Source: a virus. From it: 23,062 bases of DNA. The notes under the pieces are model-generated. The model was not told the origin of the DNA. It did not search any database and worked only from the letters and a program-made list of their open reading frames with translations. The position numbers and the translations under genes are program-made. Where the stretch lies: IMG/VR virus record IMGVR_UViG_3300035682_000201, positions 1 through 23,062 of that record; one strand, given 5' to 3'. Shown here in pieces: positions 1-6,685 of this stretch. How positions within the stretch are numbered: the first letter of the stretch is position 1; each line of letters opens with the position of its first letter.

Positions 1-143
1 GGCAGGTACGACGGCCAAGTGGCCTTGACGGCCCCGTCGGCGTGGAACTGCATCTCGCCCCCACGCATCTGTGGTTTCTGGCGCACAAACAGCATTGTCT
101 CGCCCACGGGCGCGAGAGCCGTGATAAACTCTAAAAATTGCAC
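1..143 (-). CDS. N-terminal fragment of phage replication protein, possibly primase/helicase (partial)
   Basis: A reading frame opens with GTG at 143 and runs off the left edge with 47 complete codons visible. The start is well supported: AAAGGAGG lies just upstream with a four-base gap to the GTG. The peptide begins MQFLEFITALAPVGET and contains FVRQKP, a His-Ala-Asp-Gly segment and a Trp-Pro pair. I associate such N-termini with phage primase/helicase-type replication proteins encoded beside family A polymerases, but no catalytic motif lies in the visible part. It follows the DNA polymerase gene on the same strand, separated by a hairpin, which fits a replication module. That it is a gene is fairly sure; the function is inference from position. 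Confidence 0.65.
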   Translation of the reverse strand, partial: MQFLEFITALAPVGETMLFVRQKPQMRGGEMQFHADGAVKATWPSYL

Positions 144-156
144 GTTGCCTCCTTTG

Positions 157-183
157 CGCCGCCCCTGACCGGGCGGCGTTTTT
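157..183 (+). terminator. GC-rich hairpin followed by T-run between two minus-strand genes
   Basis: An 8-bp perfect stem (CGCCGCCC at 157-164, GGGCGGCG at 171-178) with a six-base loop is followed on the plus strand by TTTTTATTT. This is the form of a Rho-independent terminator for plus-strand (antisense) transcription. On the minus strand, where the flanking genes are read, the hairpin comes directly before the ribosome binding site of the partial gene and has no U-run after it, so it should not stop that transcript efficiently. It might instead mask the ribosome site or protect an RNA end. Confidence 0.45.
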
Positions 184-2107
184 ATTTGCCGTAACGCGGC
201 ATCGTCTTGATTCCACAGGCCAGCGGCAGGCCAGTGGCCCAAGCTGGCGGCGTAGTCATCACCCTACGCACTTCATCCTCACTGCCACCCTCGACGACGA
301 TCTCGTCGTGAACGTGCAGCACCACACCATCTAACTGTCGCAGCGCGTAGCGCAGCAGGTCATTGGCAACTGCCTGGGTGACGTTCTCGCAAGCCAGACC
401 GCGCCACAGCCGGGCGCGGGGCCACTCCTTGGCATCCTGGGCAGGCTTCCAAGCTGCCTTGGCGTAGCTGATGCCGTCCTCCTCTAACCGGGCAAACGGG
501 TAGCACAGCACCCGGCCCGAGGGCAAAGAATACCAGAGATGCAGGCCGTCGAACAGGTAGGTAACCCGCCCGGCGGTGAACTCCTGATTCTTATTCCGCA
601 TCGCCCTGGTGTACTGCTGCTCGAGCGCCTGCCAGAAGTTGACGGCCCACTGATTGTTGCGGCGCCATGCGTCCACCATGCGCTTGGAGTCGGCCTCGGA
701 CAGGCGCACACTGTAGATGCGCGCCATCGACGCAAACGCGCCCACGCCGCCAGCGAACCCGCAGGCCAACTCCTGCACCTTGCCGATCTGGCGCTGGGCC
801 GACTCGCCGTCGCGGTCGTACTCGGCCTTGATGTCGTCGTAGGTGCGCTGGAAAGTACCGGCGGCATTGACGATGTAGGGGTCGAGGCCCGACTCAAACA
901 CGTCTAGCTTGGCCTGACCTGTACCAGACAACCAAGGGTTAACCCTAGCCTCAATGGATGACCAATCCGCAACAACTAAGTGTTTACCCTTGGCTGGTAT
1001 CAGTGCAGGCCGTAACATCCCCCGGAGGACATCGGTAACTCGCTGGCCGAACTTGGGGACGATGGCGTGACCCCGGCACATTGCAGCCCTAACATCATCA
1101 GGACTTTTCGCGCATTTGCGTGTGAAATTGTGTACCTGCGCCCCGTAGCTACTTGCACGACCTGTAGCTGACCCTCCGGCAAAGACGAAGGCGCCTCGGA
1201 CTCGGCTGTCCTCAACGTCGGCGAGTTGGGCGAGTCGGGCGAATTTGGCGACCGACGACGCCCAGAGGTCATCGGCGCACTGGATGATTTCTTGGACATC
1301 TGGCGGTACTCCTTCACAGTTAAGCAGGTTGGCTCTCACGGTCTTGTCGATGCTCACCTTGTCGTCCTTCTGCATCAACGCTCGGGCCTCGGGGCCGACT
1401 CTGTCCCAGACCCACTGGCGCATCTTAGGCGACCGTACAGAGGTCAACTCACCATTGGACACTTCCTTAACAATCTCGGCAATCTCAGTGGCCTCAGTGG
1501 CGGCGTAGGACACCGCTGCGCGGCACAGCGGCACATCGACCAAGACGCCCCGGTCGTTGATGCGCTCGTTGACGTGATAGTCGGCCAGTTCCTCGTCGGA
1601 CAGTGGCCGCATAGCCTGACTGATGGCCCTCATGGCCCGAACGTCCTGCTCACAATACTGGATCATCTCAGCAGTCAACTCAGCCGACTCTTGGAAAGGT
1701 GGGACGCACATCTTGCGGATCAAGGCAGCGCCTCTGTGATCCTTCTTCATGCTGGCGCCCATGAACCGGCCCACGTCCTCCAGCGACCCTGGCGCACAGT
1801 TGGCACGGGCCTGCGCGGCGGTGCAGTAGAACTGCTCCAGCGGGATGTTGACCTGCAAGACGTACCATAAAATCAAACGCTCAAAGGCAGCGTTGTGCGC
1901 CATGATGCGGTGGCCGGTGAAGTCAGGTAGTGGGCCTGTCGTCCACGTCTGCACCTCACCATCATCGACGGCGTAACTCATGCACAGCACCTCGGTCGTG
2001 AGGTCTTGCGCGTAGTTGTAGACGCCTGCCGACTTTAGGTCACAGGTGGAGCGGGTTTCAAAATCAAGCCAGATCATTTTCCAATGCCCACTCTTACGAA
2101 TGGGCAT
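182..2107 (-). CDS. Family A DNA polymerase with 3'-5' proofreading domain
   Basis: Replicative phage DNA polymerase, 641 residues in this frame. The N-terminal part is a DEDD-type 3'-5' exonuclease: WLDFETRS (Asp15/Glu17), an H-N-x3-F-type motif near residues 71-76 and YCEQD with Asp155. The C-terminal part has family A motifs: motif A VVADWSSIEAR near 377-387, motif B RQIGKVQELACGF near 438-450 and motif C with His-Asp-Glu near 599-601. There is no 5'-nuclease domain, as usual for phage polymerases of this class. No Shine-Dalgarno precedes the ATG at 2107. Homologues I recall start close to the in-frame ATG at 2077 (MIWLDFETRS), so the true start may be there, although no strong site precedes it either. 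The gene starts 11 bases after the preceding gene's stop, so translational coupling is likely. Confidence 0.95.
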   Translation of the reverse strand: MPIRKSGHWKMIWLDFETRSTCDLKSAGVYNYAQDLTTEVLCMSYAVDDGEVQTWTTGPLPDFTGHRIMAHNAAFERLILWYVLQVNIPLEQFYCTAAQARANCAPGSLEDVGRFMGASMKKDHRGAALIRKMCVPPFQESAELTAEMIQYCEQDVRAMRAISQAMRPLSDEELADYHVNERINDRGVLVDVPLCRAAVSYAATEATEIAEIVKEVSNGELTSVRSPKMRQWVWDRVGPEARALMQKDDKVSIDKTVRANLLNCEGVPPDVQEIIQCADDLWASSVAKFARLAQLADVEDSRVRGAFVFAGGSATGRASSYGAQVHNFTRKCAKSPDDVRAAMCRGHAIVPKFGQRVTDVLRGMLRPALIPAKGKHLVVADWSSIEARVNPWLSGTGQAKLDVFESGLDPYIVNAAGTFQRTYDDIKAEYDRDGESAQRQIGKVQELACGFAGGVGAFASMARIYSVRLSEADSKRMVDAWRRNNQWAVNFWQALEQQYTRAMRNKNQEFTAGRVTYLFDGLHLWYSLPSGRVLCYPFARLEEDGISYAKAAWKPAQDAKEWPRARLWRGLACENVTQAVANDLLRYALRQLDGVVLHVHDEIVVEGGSEDEVRRVMTTPPAWATGLPLACGIKTMPRYGK

Positions 2108-2118
2108 CAGAAAACGGC

Positions 2119-2748
2119 TTACGCTGCCGCTAAGCGACGACGGCGCCCGGCAGGAGCCGGAGCCTCAACCTCTGGCTCACCTTCCATGCTAATCCACTCG
2201 ACAACCTCAAAGATTGGCGTGTAGATTTTGCCGTAGGACTTGTGCTGGTAGTGATCCCGCTTGAGCATGACCACCGGCACGGGCTTGGTCTGATCCTTCT
2301 CGACCTGCTCGGCCAGCGCAGCGGCGATGGTCTGGACGCCGCGCTTGCCGCCCACCGAAGTGGTCGTAAACCGCGCTTCCATGCCAGCATCGTCGCCGGT
2401 CAAGCACTTGAGGCTCATGCCGATCTGCTGCTCCCAGCCCTTCTTGGCGCCGGGCGGTGCATCGTCGATCTCGGGCAGCGGCTGGCTGACCGCGACCATC
2501 TTCTCGCCAAGCACCTCGCCGTCGCCCCAGGCAATATAGCCGTGGACAAAGGAGAAGGGATTGACGGCCCAGGTCGAGTCGTCCTCGACCTCGGTCTGGT
2601 CTGCGCCGAAGACCCAGTGACCGCCCTTATCCATTTTGAGGATAACGACGCCCACCGGGCCTGCGCTTGCGCTGATGCTCTTGAGAGCGCTGGAGAGAGT
2701 ACTGATAGCTGGCAGACCAGCTTTGGAGAACACTGAAAGATTTGACAT
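2119..2748 (-). CDS. Conserved phage replication-cluster protein, possibly ssDNA-binding
   Basis: A 209-residue protein between the Cas4-like nuclease and the DNA polymerase. The start is supported by AAGG a few bases upstream of the ATG. It has a Trp-rich core (GHWVFGADQTEV, NPFSF, IAWGDGE), a central LKCLTGDDAG segment, a DHYQHKSYGKIYTP segment, and ends in a Glu/Pro-rich stretch followed by a basic GRRRRLAAA tail. Proteins with this pattern occur beside phage polymerase and Cas4-like nuclease genes, where a single-stranded-DNA-binding protein is usually found. I see no motif that proves DNA binding, so that role is inferred from position, size and the presence of a charged tail. The tail here is basic, unlike the acidic tail of Escherichia coli SSB or T7 gp2.5, which is a point against a simple analogy. 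Confidence 0.8.
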   Translation of the reverse strand: MSNLSVFSKAGLPAISTLSSALKSISASAGPVGVVILKMDKGGHWVFGADQTEVEDDSTWAVNPFSFVHGYIAWGDGEVLGEKMVAVSQPLPEIDDAPPGAKKGWEQQIGMSLKCLTGDDAGMEARFTTTSVGGKRGVQTIAAALAEQVEKDQTKPVPVVMLKRDHYQHKSYGKIYTPIFEVVEWISMEGEPEVEAPAPAGRRRRLAAA

Positions 2749-2756
2749 TTTTTACC

Positions 2757-3881
2757 TTAGCTTAGTTTAGAAAGACGGGCCAATTGCTTGCCCAACAAAA
2801 GCACCTCGGGGCGCGGGTCATCCGCGCTTGCCAGGGTACTACCCGAAGAGACAGCGACAACCAAATCAGTCGGCAAAGCGATCTTGCGCTTTTTGAGCGC
2901 CTTCTCAGCCTTGGCCGGTGACAATAGCGAAGTCTCCATCACTTCAGATTCTTCAAGGCCCAACGCAAACAAGGCAACCTTGGCCTTGTCCTCGTCAGTC
3001 CATTGCCTGATTGCCCTCTTGGCAACCAGCTTGTAATCGGGCAGTCTAGCACCCGACTCCAGCATTGACAGCGCCAACTCGCGCAGGCTGGAAATCCAAG
3101 TCTCCAGCAAATCAGCGTTTTTTAAGTAGGTGCTAATCAAGCCCTTGTCGAGGTTATCCAGCGTAGTCGCCAGCGCCCGGTCGGCAGCGCCTGTCATCTG
3201 TGGGCAGATGGGCTTGGCCGGGCAGAACCGGCAGTGGTCGCCCACCGACAACTGCGCGTCAGGCAGCGCCGACTGCTTGACGGCCTGCACCAGATCACGT
3301 TCGAACGTCCGAATACGCTCGGGCGTGGTCACCCAGCGCCGCACCGCCGGGGGCTGGATGATGACGCACTCCACCTCAGTCGCGCCTTCAAACGCCCAGG
3401 ATGACTCAGGCGTCCTCATGGCGGCAGCAGCGTAGAACATCAACTGCTCGTTCTCCTCGGCGGTCACCACAACACCGTCGCCAAACTTCCAGTCCAACAC
3501 GATGGCCCGGTTGCCTATGCGGCCAATCAGGTCGGTCGAGCCGAACACGCCCGGCAGCAAATCACCAAAGCCGACCCGCTGCTCCGTGTTGAAGTTCATC
3601 TGTTCTAAAGGGTCAATTTCGTCGAGCAGCGCCAGCGCCGTCTTCAACTTCTCGCAGTGGTCGTCGTCCAACACGATGCCGTTGAAGGTCTTACCCAGCA
3701 GGCTGTAGGCGCTGGCGTCACCGTCGTTCACCAGCAGGTCAACGGCAGAGTGCAGGGCCGTGCCATCGGCCATGTACTTGTTCTCGACCTGTGGCGGCAT
3801 TTTGGCGACCAGGGCCACACTGCCGGGGCAGTGGATGACCCGCTTGGCGGTCGAGCCGCCAACGATCTTACTGTGGATCAC
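2757..3881 (-). CDS. Cas4/AddB-like PD-(D/E)XK nuclease with iron-sulfur cysteines (DUF2800-like)
   Basis: A 374-residue predicted exonuclease of the RecB/Cas4 superfamily, probably acting on DNA ends in phage recombination or replication. Visible motifs: His44 in GTALH, Asp117 in GSTDLIG, Asp130-x-Lys132 in LDWKFG, and the Q-x3-Y motif at 146-150. One cysteine near the N-terminus (Cys18) and three near 217, 220 and 226 (CRFCPAKPIC) form the 1+3 arrangement that binds a 4Fe-4S cluster in Cas4 and AddB. The frame stays open to 4031, but that extension merely shadows the upstream gene. The GTG at 3881 is chosen because GGAG lies seven bases before it (3889-3892) and protein similarity begins there. 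It overlaps the upstream gene by 14 bases. The downstream neighbour is the probable ssDNA-binding protein. Confidence 0.88.
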   Translation of the reverse strand: MIHSKIVGGSTAKRVIHCPGSVALVAKMPPQVENKYMADGTALHSAVDLLVNDGDASAYSLLGKTFNGIVLDDDHCEKLKTALALLDEIDPLEQMNFNTEQRVGFGDLLPGVFGSTDLIGRIGNRAIVLDWKFGDGVVVTAEENEQLMFYAAAAMRTPESSWAFEGATEVECVIIQPPAVRRWVTTPERIRTFERDLVQAVKQSALPDAQLSVGDHCRFCPAKPICPQMTGAADRALATTLDNLDKGLISTYLKNADLLETWISSLRELALSMLESGARLPDYKLVAKRAIRQWTDEDKAKVALFALGLEESEVMETSLLSPAKAEKALKKRKIALPTDLVVAVSSGSTLASADDPRPEVLLLGKQLARLSKLS

Positions 3882-4158
3882 TGTTGTACTCCAGGGCTTG
3901 CAGTTTGCTGATGAGTTCGTTGATTTGGAACACGGAATTGTTGAAGTCTTCTTGCGCCTTTGCTTTTTGGGCTTGCAGCGCGGCGATCTTCTGGGCGGTG
4001 GGATCGTAATTTTCGGGCACGTTGAACTCAATGTCTTGTTCGCAAACCAAGGTCAGGTTAGCCGTGTCTGGTGTGCGAAAGCTGTAAGCAGCAAACGTCC
4101 CCACCTTGTCAAATGAGTACTTTGAGAAGTACACATACATCTTGATAACTTTTTTCAT
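3868..4158 (-). CDS. Hypothetical small protein, first gene of the minus-strand replication operon
   Basis: Not recognised. It encodes 96 residues beginning MKKVIKMYVYFSKYSF. The middle is mixed, and the C-terminal third (about residues 55-92) is rich in Ala, Gln, Lys and Leu with heptad-like spacing, so a coiled coil is likely. The frame is open to 4269, but that would run through the promoter and the inverted repeat, so the start at 4158 is preferred (a second Met lies at 4140). No strong Shine-Dalgarno is visible; AGAG lies close upstream. It is the first gene after the promoter at 4198-4227 and its end overlaps the Cas4-like nuclease start by 14 bases, so the two are probably co-translated. 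Being promoter-proximal, it is probably expressed early. Confidence 0.7.
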   Translation of the reverse strand: MKKVIKMYVYFSKYSFDKVGTFAAYSFRTPDTANLTLVCEQDIEFNVPENYDPTAQKIAALQAQKAKAQEDFNNSVFQINELISKLQALEYNSDPQ

Positions 4159-4197
4159 GGACTCTACTTTCGTTGTTACCCGGAATTGGGTGAGGCC

Positions 4198-4227
4198 ATC
4201 ATAGCACATAAAAATAAAGCTGCACAA
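4198..4227 (-). promoter_or_regulatory. Sigma70-like promoter for the replication operon (extended -10)
   Basis: On the minus strand, TTGTGC (4222-4227) and TATGAT (4198-4203) are separated by 18 bp. The -10 box matches consensus at five of six bases and is preceded by TGC, giving an extended -10 element. Transcription would begin near 4190, leaving a leader of about 30 bases before the ATG at 4158. The -35 box lies inside the inverted repeat at 4221-4256. For the divergent plus-strand genes only a weak candidate is visible (TTGGGT at 4186-4191, TAAAAA at 4209-4214). Confidence 0.6.
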
Positions 4228-4256
4228 ACTTTTTTTCTGTGTTAAAGTTTGGTGCA
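4221..4256. repeat. Imperfect inverted repeat across the divergent control region
   Basis: The left arm TGCACAAACTTT (4221-4232) is the reverse complement of the right arm AAAGTTTGGTGCA (4244-4256) apart from one extra base; an 11-base T-rich spacer lies between. The left arm covers the -35 box of the minus-strand promoter, and the right arm ends on the first base of the plus-strand VRR-NUC start codon. It could be a repressor operator or, in plus-strand RNA, a hairpin that hides the start codon. Confidence 0.75.
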
Positions 4257-4519
4257 TGGAAAAACACATCGAAGCCTACCTAATCAAGCGCGTCAAGGCG
4301 TTGGGCGGTGTAGCGTACAAGTGGCGCGGCCACGGCGGCGCAGCCGACCGCATCGTGGTGCTGCCCGGCGGCGTGGTGTGGTTCGTGGAAGTCAAGACCC
4401 TCGGCGGTCGGCTGTCCGCGCTACAGAAAGTCTTTGCCGCCGACATGGCGCGGCTTGGGCAGAGGTACTGTGTACTGTGGACAAAGGAACAGGTTGATGC
4501 GTATATTGATAGCGTGTGA
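4256..4519 (+). CDS. VRR-NUC domain nuclease (PD-(D/E)XK)
   Basis: An 87-residue stand-alone VRR-NUC protein, a minimal nuclease of the Holliday-junction-resolvase-like branch of PD-(D/E)XK enzymes. Catalytic residues are visible: Asp31 in AADRIVVLPGG, Glu45-Val-Lys47 in VEVKT, and Gln57 in LSALQ. An aromatic/basic YKWRGHGG segment precedes the Asp. The size is typical for single-domain phage members. In phages this domain often neighbours an SNF2-type helicase, as here with one gene between them, suggesting joint work on branched DNA in replication or recombination. The ATG has no clear Shine-Dalgarno, and its A is the last base of the inverted repeat, so its translation may be controlled. 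The end overlaps the next gene by 23 bases. Confidence 0.92.
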   Translation: MEKHIEAYLIKRVKALGGVAYKWRGHGGAADRIVVLPGGVVWFVEVKTLGGRLSALQKVFAADMARLGQRYCVLWTKEQVDAYIDSV

Positions 4520-5072
4520 ATATAGCGGGTCTGTGCGTGATGCGTTTATACGGGGGGGGCACGACGCAATGTCATGCGATCTGCTGCCGACCGACGCGTC
4601 GGGGCCACATTACCAAGGGGATGTGATGGACGTGCTGAAAGATGATTGGGACATGATGGTGGCGCACCCGCCCTGTACGCACTTGGCCGTGTCGGGCGCA
4701 CGATGGTTCAAGGACAAACAGGCCGAACAGGCCGACGCCCTAGCTTTTGTGCGCCAGCTACTGGACGCGCCCATACCGCGCATTGCGCTGGAGAACCCGG
4801 TCAGCATCATCTCCAGCCACATCCGCAAGCCCGACCAGATCATCCAGCCGTGGATGTTTGGGCATGAGGCCACCAAGACAACCTGCCTGTGGCTGAAGGG
4901 ACTGCCGCACCTGACGCCGACCAGCATTGTTGGCAAAGGCGCCCGACACATTACCAAGTCAGGCAAGAGCCTGCCCAAGTGGTACAACCTGCCGCCCAGC
5001 GCCGACAGGTGGAAAATTCGCAGCGCAACTTTTCAAGGCATTGCTGACGCAATGGCAACACAATGGAACTGA
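4497..5072 (+). CDS. Short C5-cytosine-methyltransferase-like protein
   Basis: A 191-residue protein resembling the catalytic half of DNA cytosine-C5 methyltransferases. It has a motif-I-like start (IACEYSG, residues 5-11, for S-adenosylmethionine binding), a CDLL segment near 27-30, the motif IV Pro-Pro-Cys at 58-60 within AHPPCTHLAVSGARW, and a motif-VI-like Glu-Asn at 99-100. It is much shorter than complete C5 enzymes and shows no evident target-recognition domain, so methylation activity and specificity are uncertain. ATG 4497 is preferred over upstream in-frame starts because AAGGA (4484-4488) lies eight bases before it and the family similarity begins there. It overlaps the VRR-NUC gene by 23 bases and the helicase gene by 10. 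Codons 19-21 contain a run of eight G. Confidence 0.85.
   Translation: MRILIACEYSGSVRDAFIRGGHDAMSCDLLPTDASGPHYQGDVMDVLKDDWDMMVAHPPCTHLAVSGARWFKDKQAEQADALAFVRQLLDAPIPRIALENPVSIISSHIRKPDQIIQPWMFGHEATKTTCLWLKGLPHLTPTSIVGKGARHITKSGKSLPKWYNLPPSADRWKIRSATFQGIADAMATQWN
4552..4559. repeat. Homopolymer tract of eight G
   Basis: Eight consecutive G form codons 19-21 (Arg-Gly-Gly) of the methyltransferase-like gene. Runs of this length can slip during replication, and a one-base change here would truncate the product early. It is also a common place for sequencing error. Confidence 0.9.
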
Positions 5073-6364
5073 GGCCATACCAAGAACAGGCAGTTGACTT
5101 CCTCTACGAGAACGACCGGGCCATGATCCTCGCCCCGGTCGGCGCAGGCAAGACCGCCATCGCCTTGTCGGCTATGGACGAACTCATTAGCAAGTGTCTT
5201 GTGGGCCGGTTCCTGGTGGTGGCGCCGCTGCGGGTGGCCGTCAGCGTCTGGCCGACCGAGGCCAAGCTGTGGGCCGAGTACCGCGAAGTGTCGGTGGCGG
5301 TCGGGACGCCCAAGCAGCGGCTGGCTGCGATTGAAGGGTCAGACGCCCAGATCGTGGTGACCAACTACGACAACCTGCAATGGCTGGCCGACCATTGGGA
5401 CAGATCATGGGGCTTTGACGCTGTCGTGTTTGACGAGTTGACCCGGCTGAAGAACCCCTCTGGCGCCAGATTCAAGGCTTTCAACAAGGTCATCACCGAG
5501 GTGCGTACCCGCTGGGGTCTGACCGGCAGTTTCACCAGCAACGGCCTAGAGGACGTGTTCGGCCAGTGCAAGATCGTCGATCAGTCGCTGCTGGGCCGCA
5601 GCAAGGGCGCGTTCCAGCAGCAGTACTTCTTCTTGGTCAACAAGGACTTTAACCAGTGGGAGCCGCGCCCAGGTGCGCTGGAGCAGGTCATGGCGCGGAT
5701 CAAGCCAGCCACGTTCGTGCTGGAGCCGGGCGAGTACAAGGACAAGCTGCCTCCGCTGCACACTGTGCCGGTGCGGTTCGACCTAGTCAACCGCCAGCCC
5801 TACGACCAGATGAAGAAGGAGTTTGTGGCGCAGTTCCCCAACGCCCAGGCGGTGGCCGTCAACGCTGGTGTGGTCACGGCCAAGCTGCAACAGATGGCGT
5901 CTGGGTTCGTGTACGGCGACTCGCCCGTCTGGTTCGATTCGGCCAAGTTCGACGCCCTGGACGACCTGCTGGCCGAGAACCAACACGCCAACACCATCGT
6001 CGCCTACACCTACCGGGAGGAGTTGGCCGAACTCAAGCGCCGCTACCCTCGCGCCGTAACGCTGGACGAGCCTGACGCCATCGAACGCTGGAACGCTGGC
6101 AAGGTCGAACTGCTGCTGGCCCATCCTAAGTCTGCCGGGCACGGCCTCAACCTGCAACACGGCGGCAGCAAGATCATCTTCTTGTCGCTGCCCTGGTCGC
6201 TGGAACTCTACGAGCAGACCATCGGGCGCCTGCACCGCAGCGGCCAGCGGCACGACGTGTGGTGCTACGTCATGGTGGCGAACAAAACGGTAGATGAAAA
6301 GATATGGGCGGCGCTCCATGACAAACGCGCTATTTCTGACATTGCACTGGAGGCACTGAAGTGA
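5063..6364 (+). CDS. SNF2-type superfamily 2 helicase/ATPase
   Basis: A 433-residue DNA-dependent ATPase of helicase superfamily 2, SNF2-like branch. It has a Q-motif-like LRPYQEQAV near the start, Walker A APVGAGKT (24-31), motif Ia-like VVAPLRVAVSVWP (52-64), Walker B VVFDELTRLKN (121-131, with DELT in place of DEAH), and the C-terminal RecA-like lobe ending in motif VI, IGRLHRSGQ (about 388-396), followed by KTVDEKIW. It is shorter than chromatin-type SNF2 proteins, as usual for phage forms. The ATG overlaps the end of the methyltransferase-like gene by 10 bases. Together with the VRR-NUC nuclease it probably remodels or resolves branched DNA during phage replication or recombination. Confidence 0.94.
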   Translation: MELRPYQEQAVDFLYENDRAMILAPVGAGKTAIALSAMDELISKCLVGRFLVVAPLRVAVSVWPTEAKLWAEYREVSVAVGTPKQRLAAIEGSDAQIVVTNYDNLQWLADHWDRSWGFDAVVFDELTRLKNPSGARFKAFNKVITEVRTRWGLTGSFTSNGLEDVFGQCKIVDQSLLGRSKGAFQQQYFFLVNKDFNQWEPRPGALEQVMARIKPATFVLEPGEYKDKLPPLHTVPVRFDLVNRQPYDQMKKEFVAQFPNAQAVAVNAGVVTAKLQQMASGFVYGDSPVWFDSAKFDALDDLLAENQHANTIVAYTYREELAELKRRYPRAVTLDEPDAIERWNAGKVELLLAHPKSAGHGLNLQHGGSKIIFLSLPWSLELYEQTIGRLHRSGQRHDVWCYVMVANKTVDEKIWAALHDKRAISDIALEALK

Positions 6365-6525
6365 ACCGAATCACACAACTCAGGGCTAGGCTCAAAGCAG
6401 CCCAGGCCGAACTTTTGATCCGCACTCGGACGCACAATAGCGCGTCACGGGCCTACAACAAGGTGGTGGCCCACATCGCCGAACTGGAGAAGAGAATTGA
6501 TAACTTGGCGAAAATTTCAAACTGA
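6361..6525 (+). CDS. Small helical phage protein, unknown function
   Basis: A 54-residue protein starting with GTG that overlaps the helicase stop by four bases. GGAGG (6349-6353) lies seven bases upstream, a near-ideal ribosome site that strongly supports the gene. The product (MNRITQLRARLKAAQAELL...) is basic and nearly all predicted helix, with heptad-like Leu/Ala spacing and a Tyr-Asn near the middle, so a short coiled coil is likely. No known function; it is the first of the nine small accessory genes. Confidence 0.75.
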   Translation: MNRITQLRARLKAAQAELLIRTRTHNSASRAYNKVVAHIAELEKRIDNLAKISN

Positions 6526-6685
6526 CCTGCCCAACTACAGTGAGTCCGACCTGCTGGCGTTGCTGGATGAAGAGCAGACCCAACACCGTAGAGTGACCAT
6601 GCTGGAGCGTATCCACCAACGCTATTGCACCCTACGTTCCAACCGAGAACGGCTGGAGATTCTGAAGTTTGGGAAGAAACCATGA
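6497..6685 (+). CDS. Small phage protein, unknown function
   Basis: A 62-residue protein from a TTG start; GGAG lies about seven bases upstream, and no ATG is available in the early part of the frame. It overlaps the preceding gene by 29 bases and shares an ATGA junction with the next gene. The product begins MITWRKFQTDLPNYSESDLL and has a basic helical second half (HRRVTMLERIHQRYCTL). The pattern looks like a small conserved phage helical protein and not random sequence, but I cannot assign a function. Confidence 0.65.
   Translation: MITWRKFQTDLPNYSESDLLALLDEEQTQHRRVTMLERIHQRYCTLRSNRERLEILKFGKKP

Noticed and set aside
539-907. Plus-strand open frames opposite the DNA polymerase (also at 1226-1870)
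   Set aside because: Antisense shadows caused by GC-rich codon use; the minus strand has a complete polymerase with all motifs here.
3882-4031. Long N-terminal extension of the Cas4-like nuclease in the same frame
   Set aside because: Low-complexity Ser/Pro/Lys sequence that is only the out-of-frame reading of the upstream small gene; similarity and a good ribosome site begin at GTG 3881.
4184-4214. Plus-strand promoter for the VRR-NUC block (TTGGGT, 17 bp, TAAAAA)
   Set aside because: Both boxes match consensus poorly; a promoter must exist near here but this sequence alone does not establish it.
5783-6319. 178-codon minus-strand frame opposite the helicase
   Set aside because: Shadow of the helicase gene; the protein has no family features and no ribosome site.
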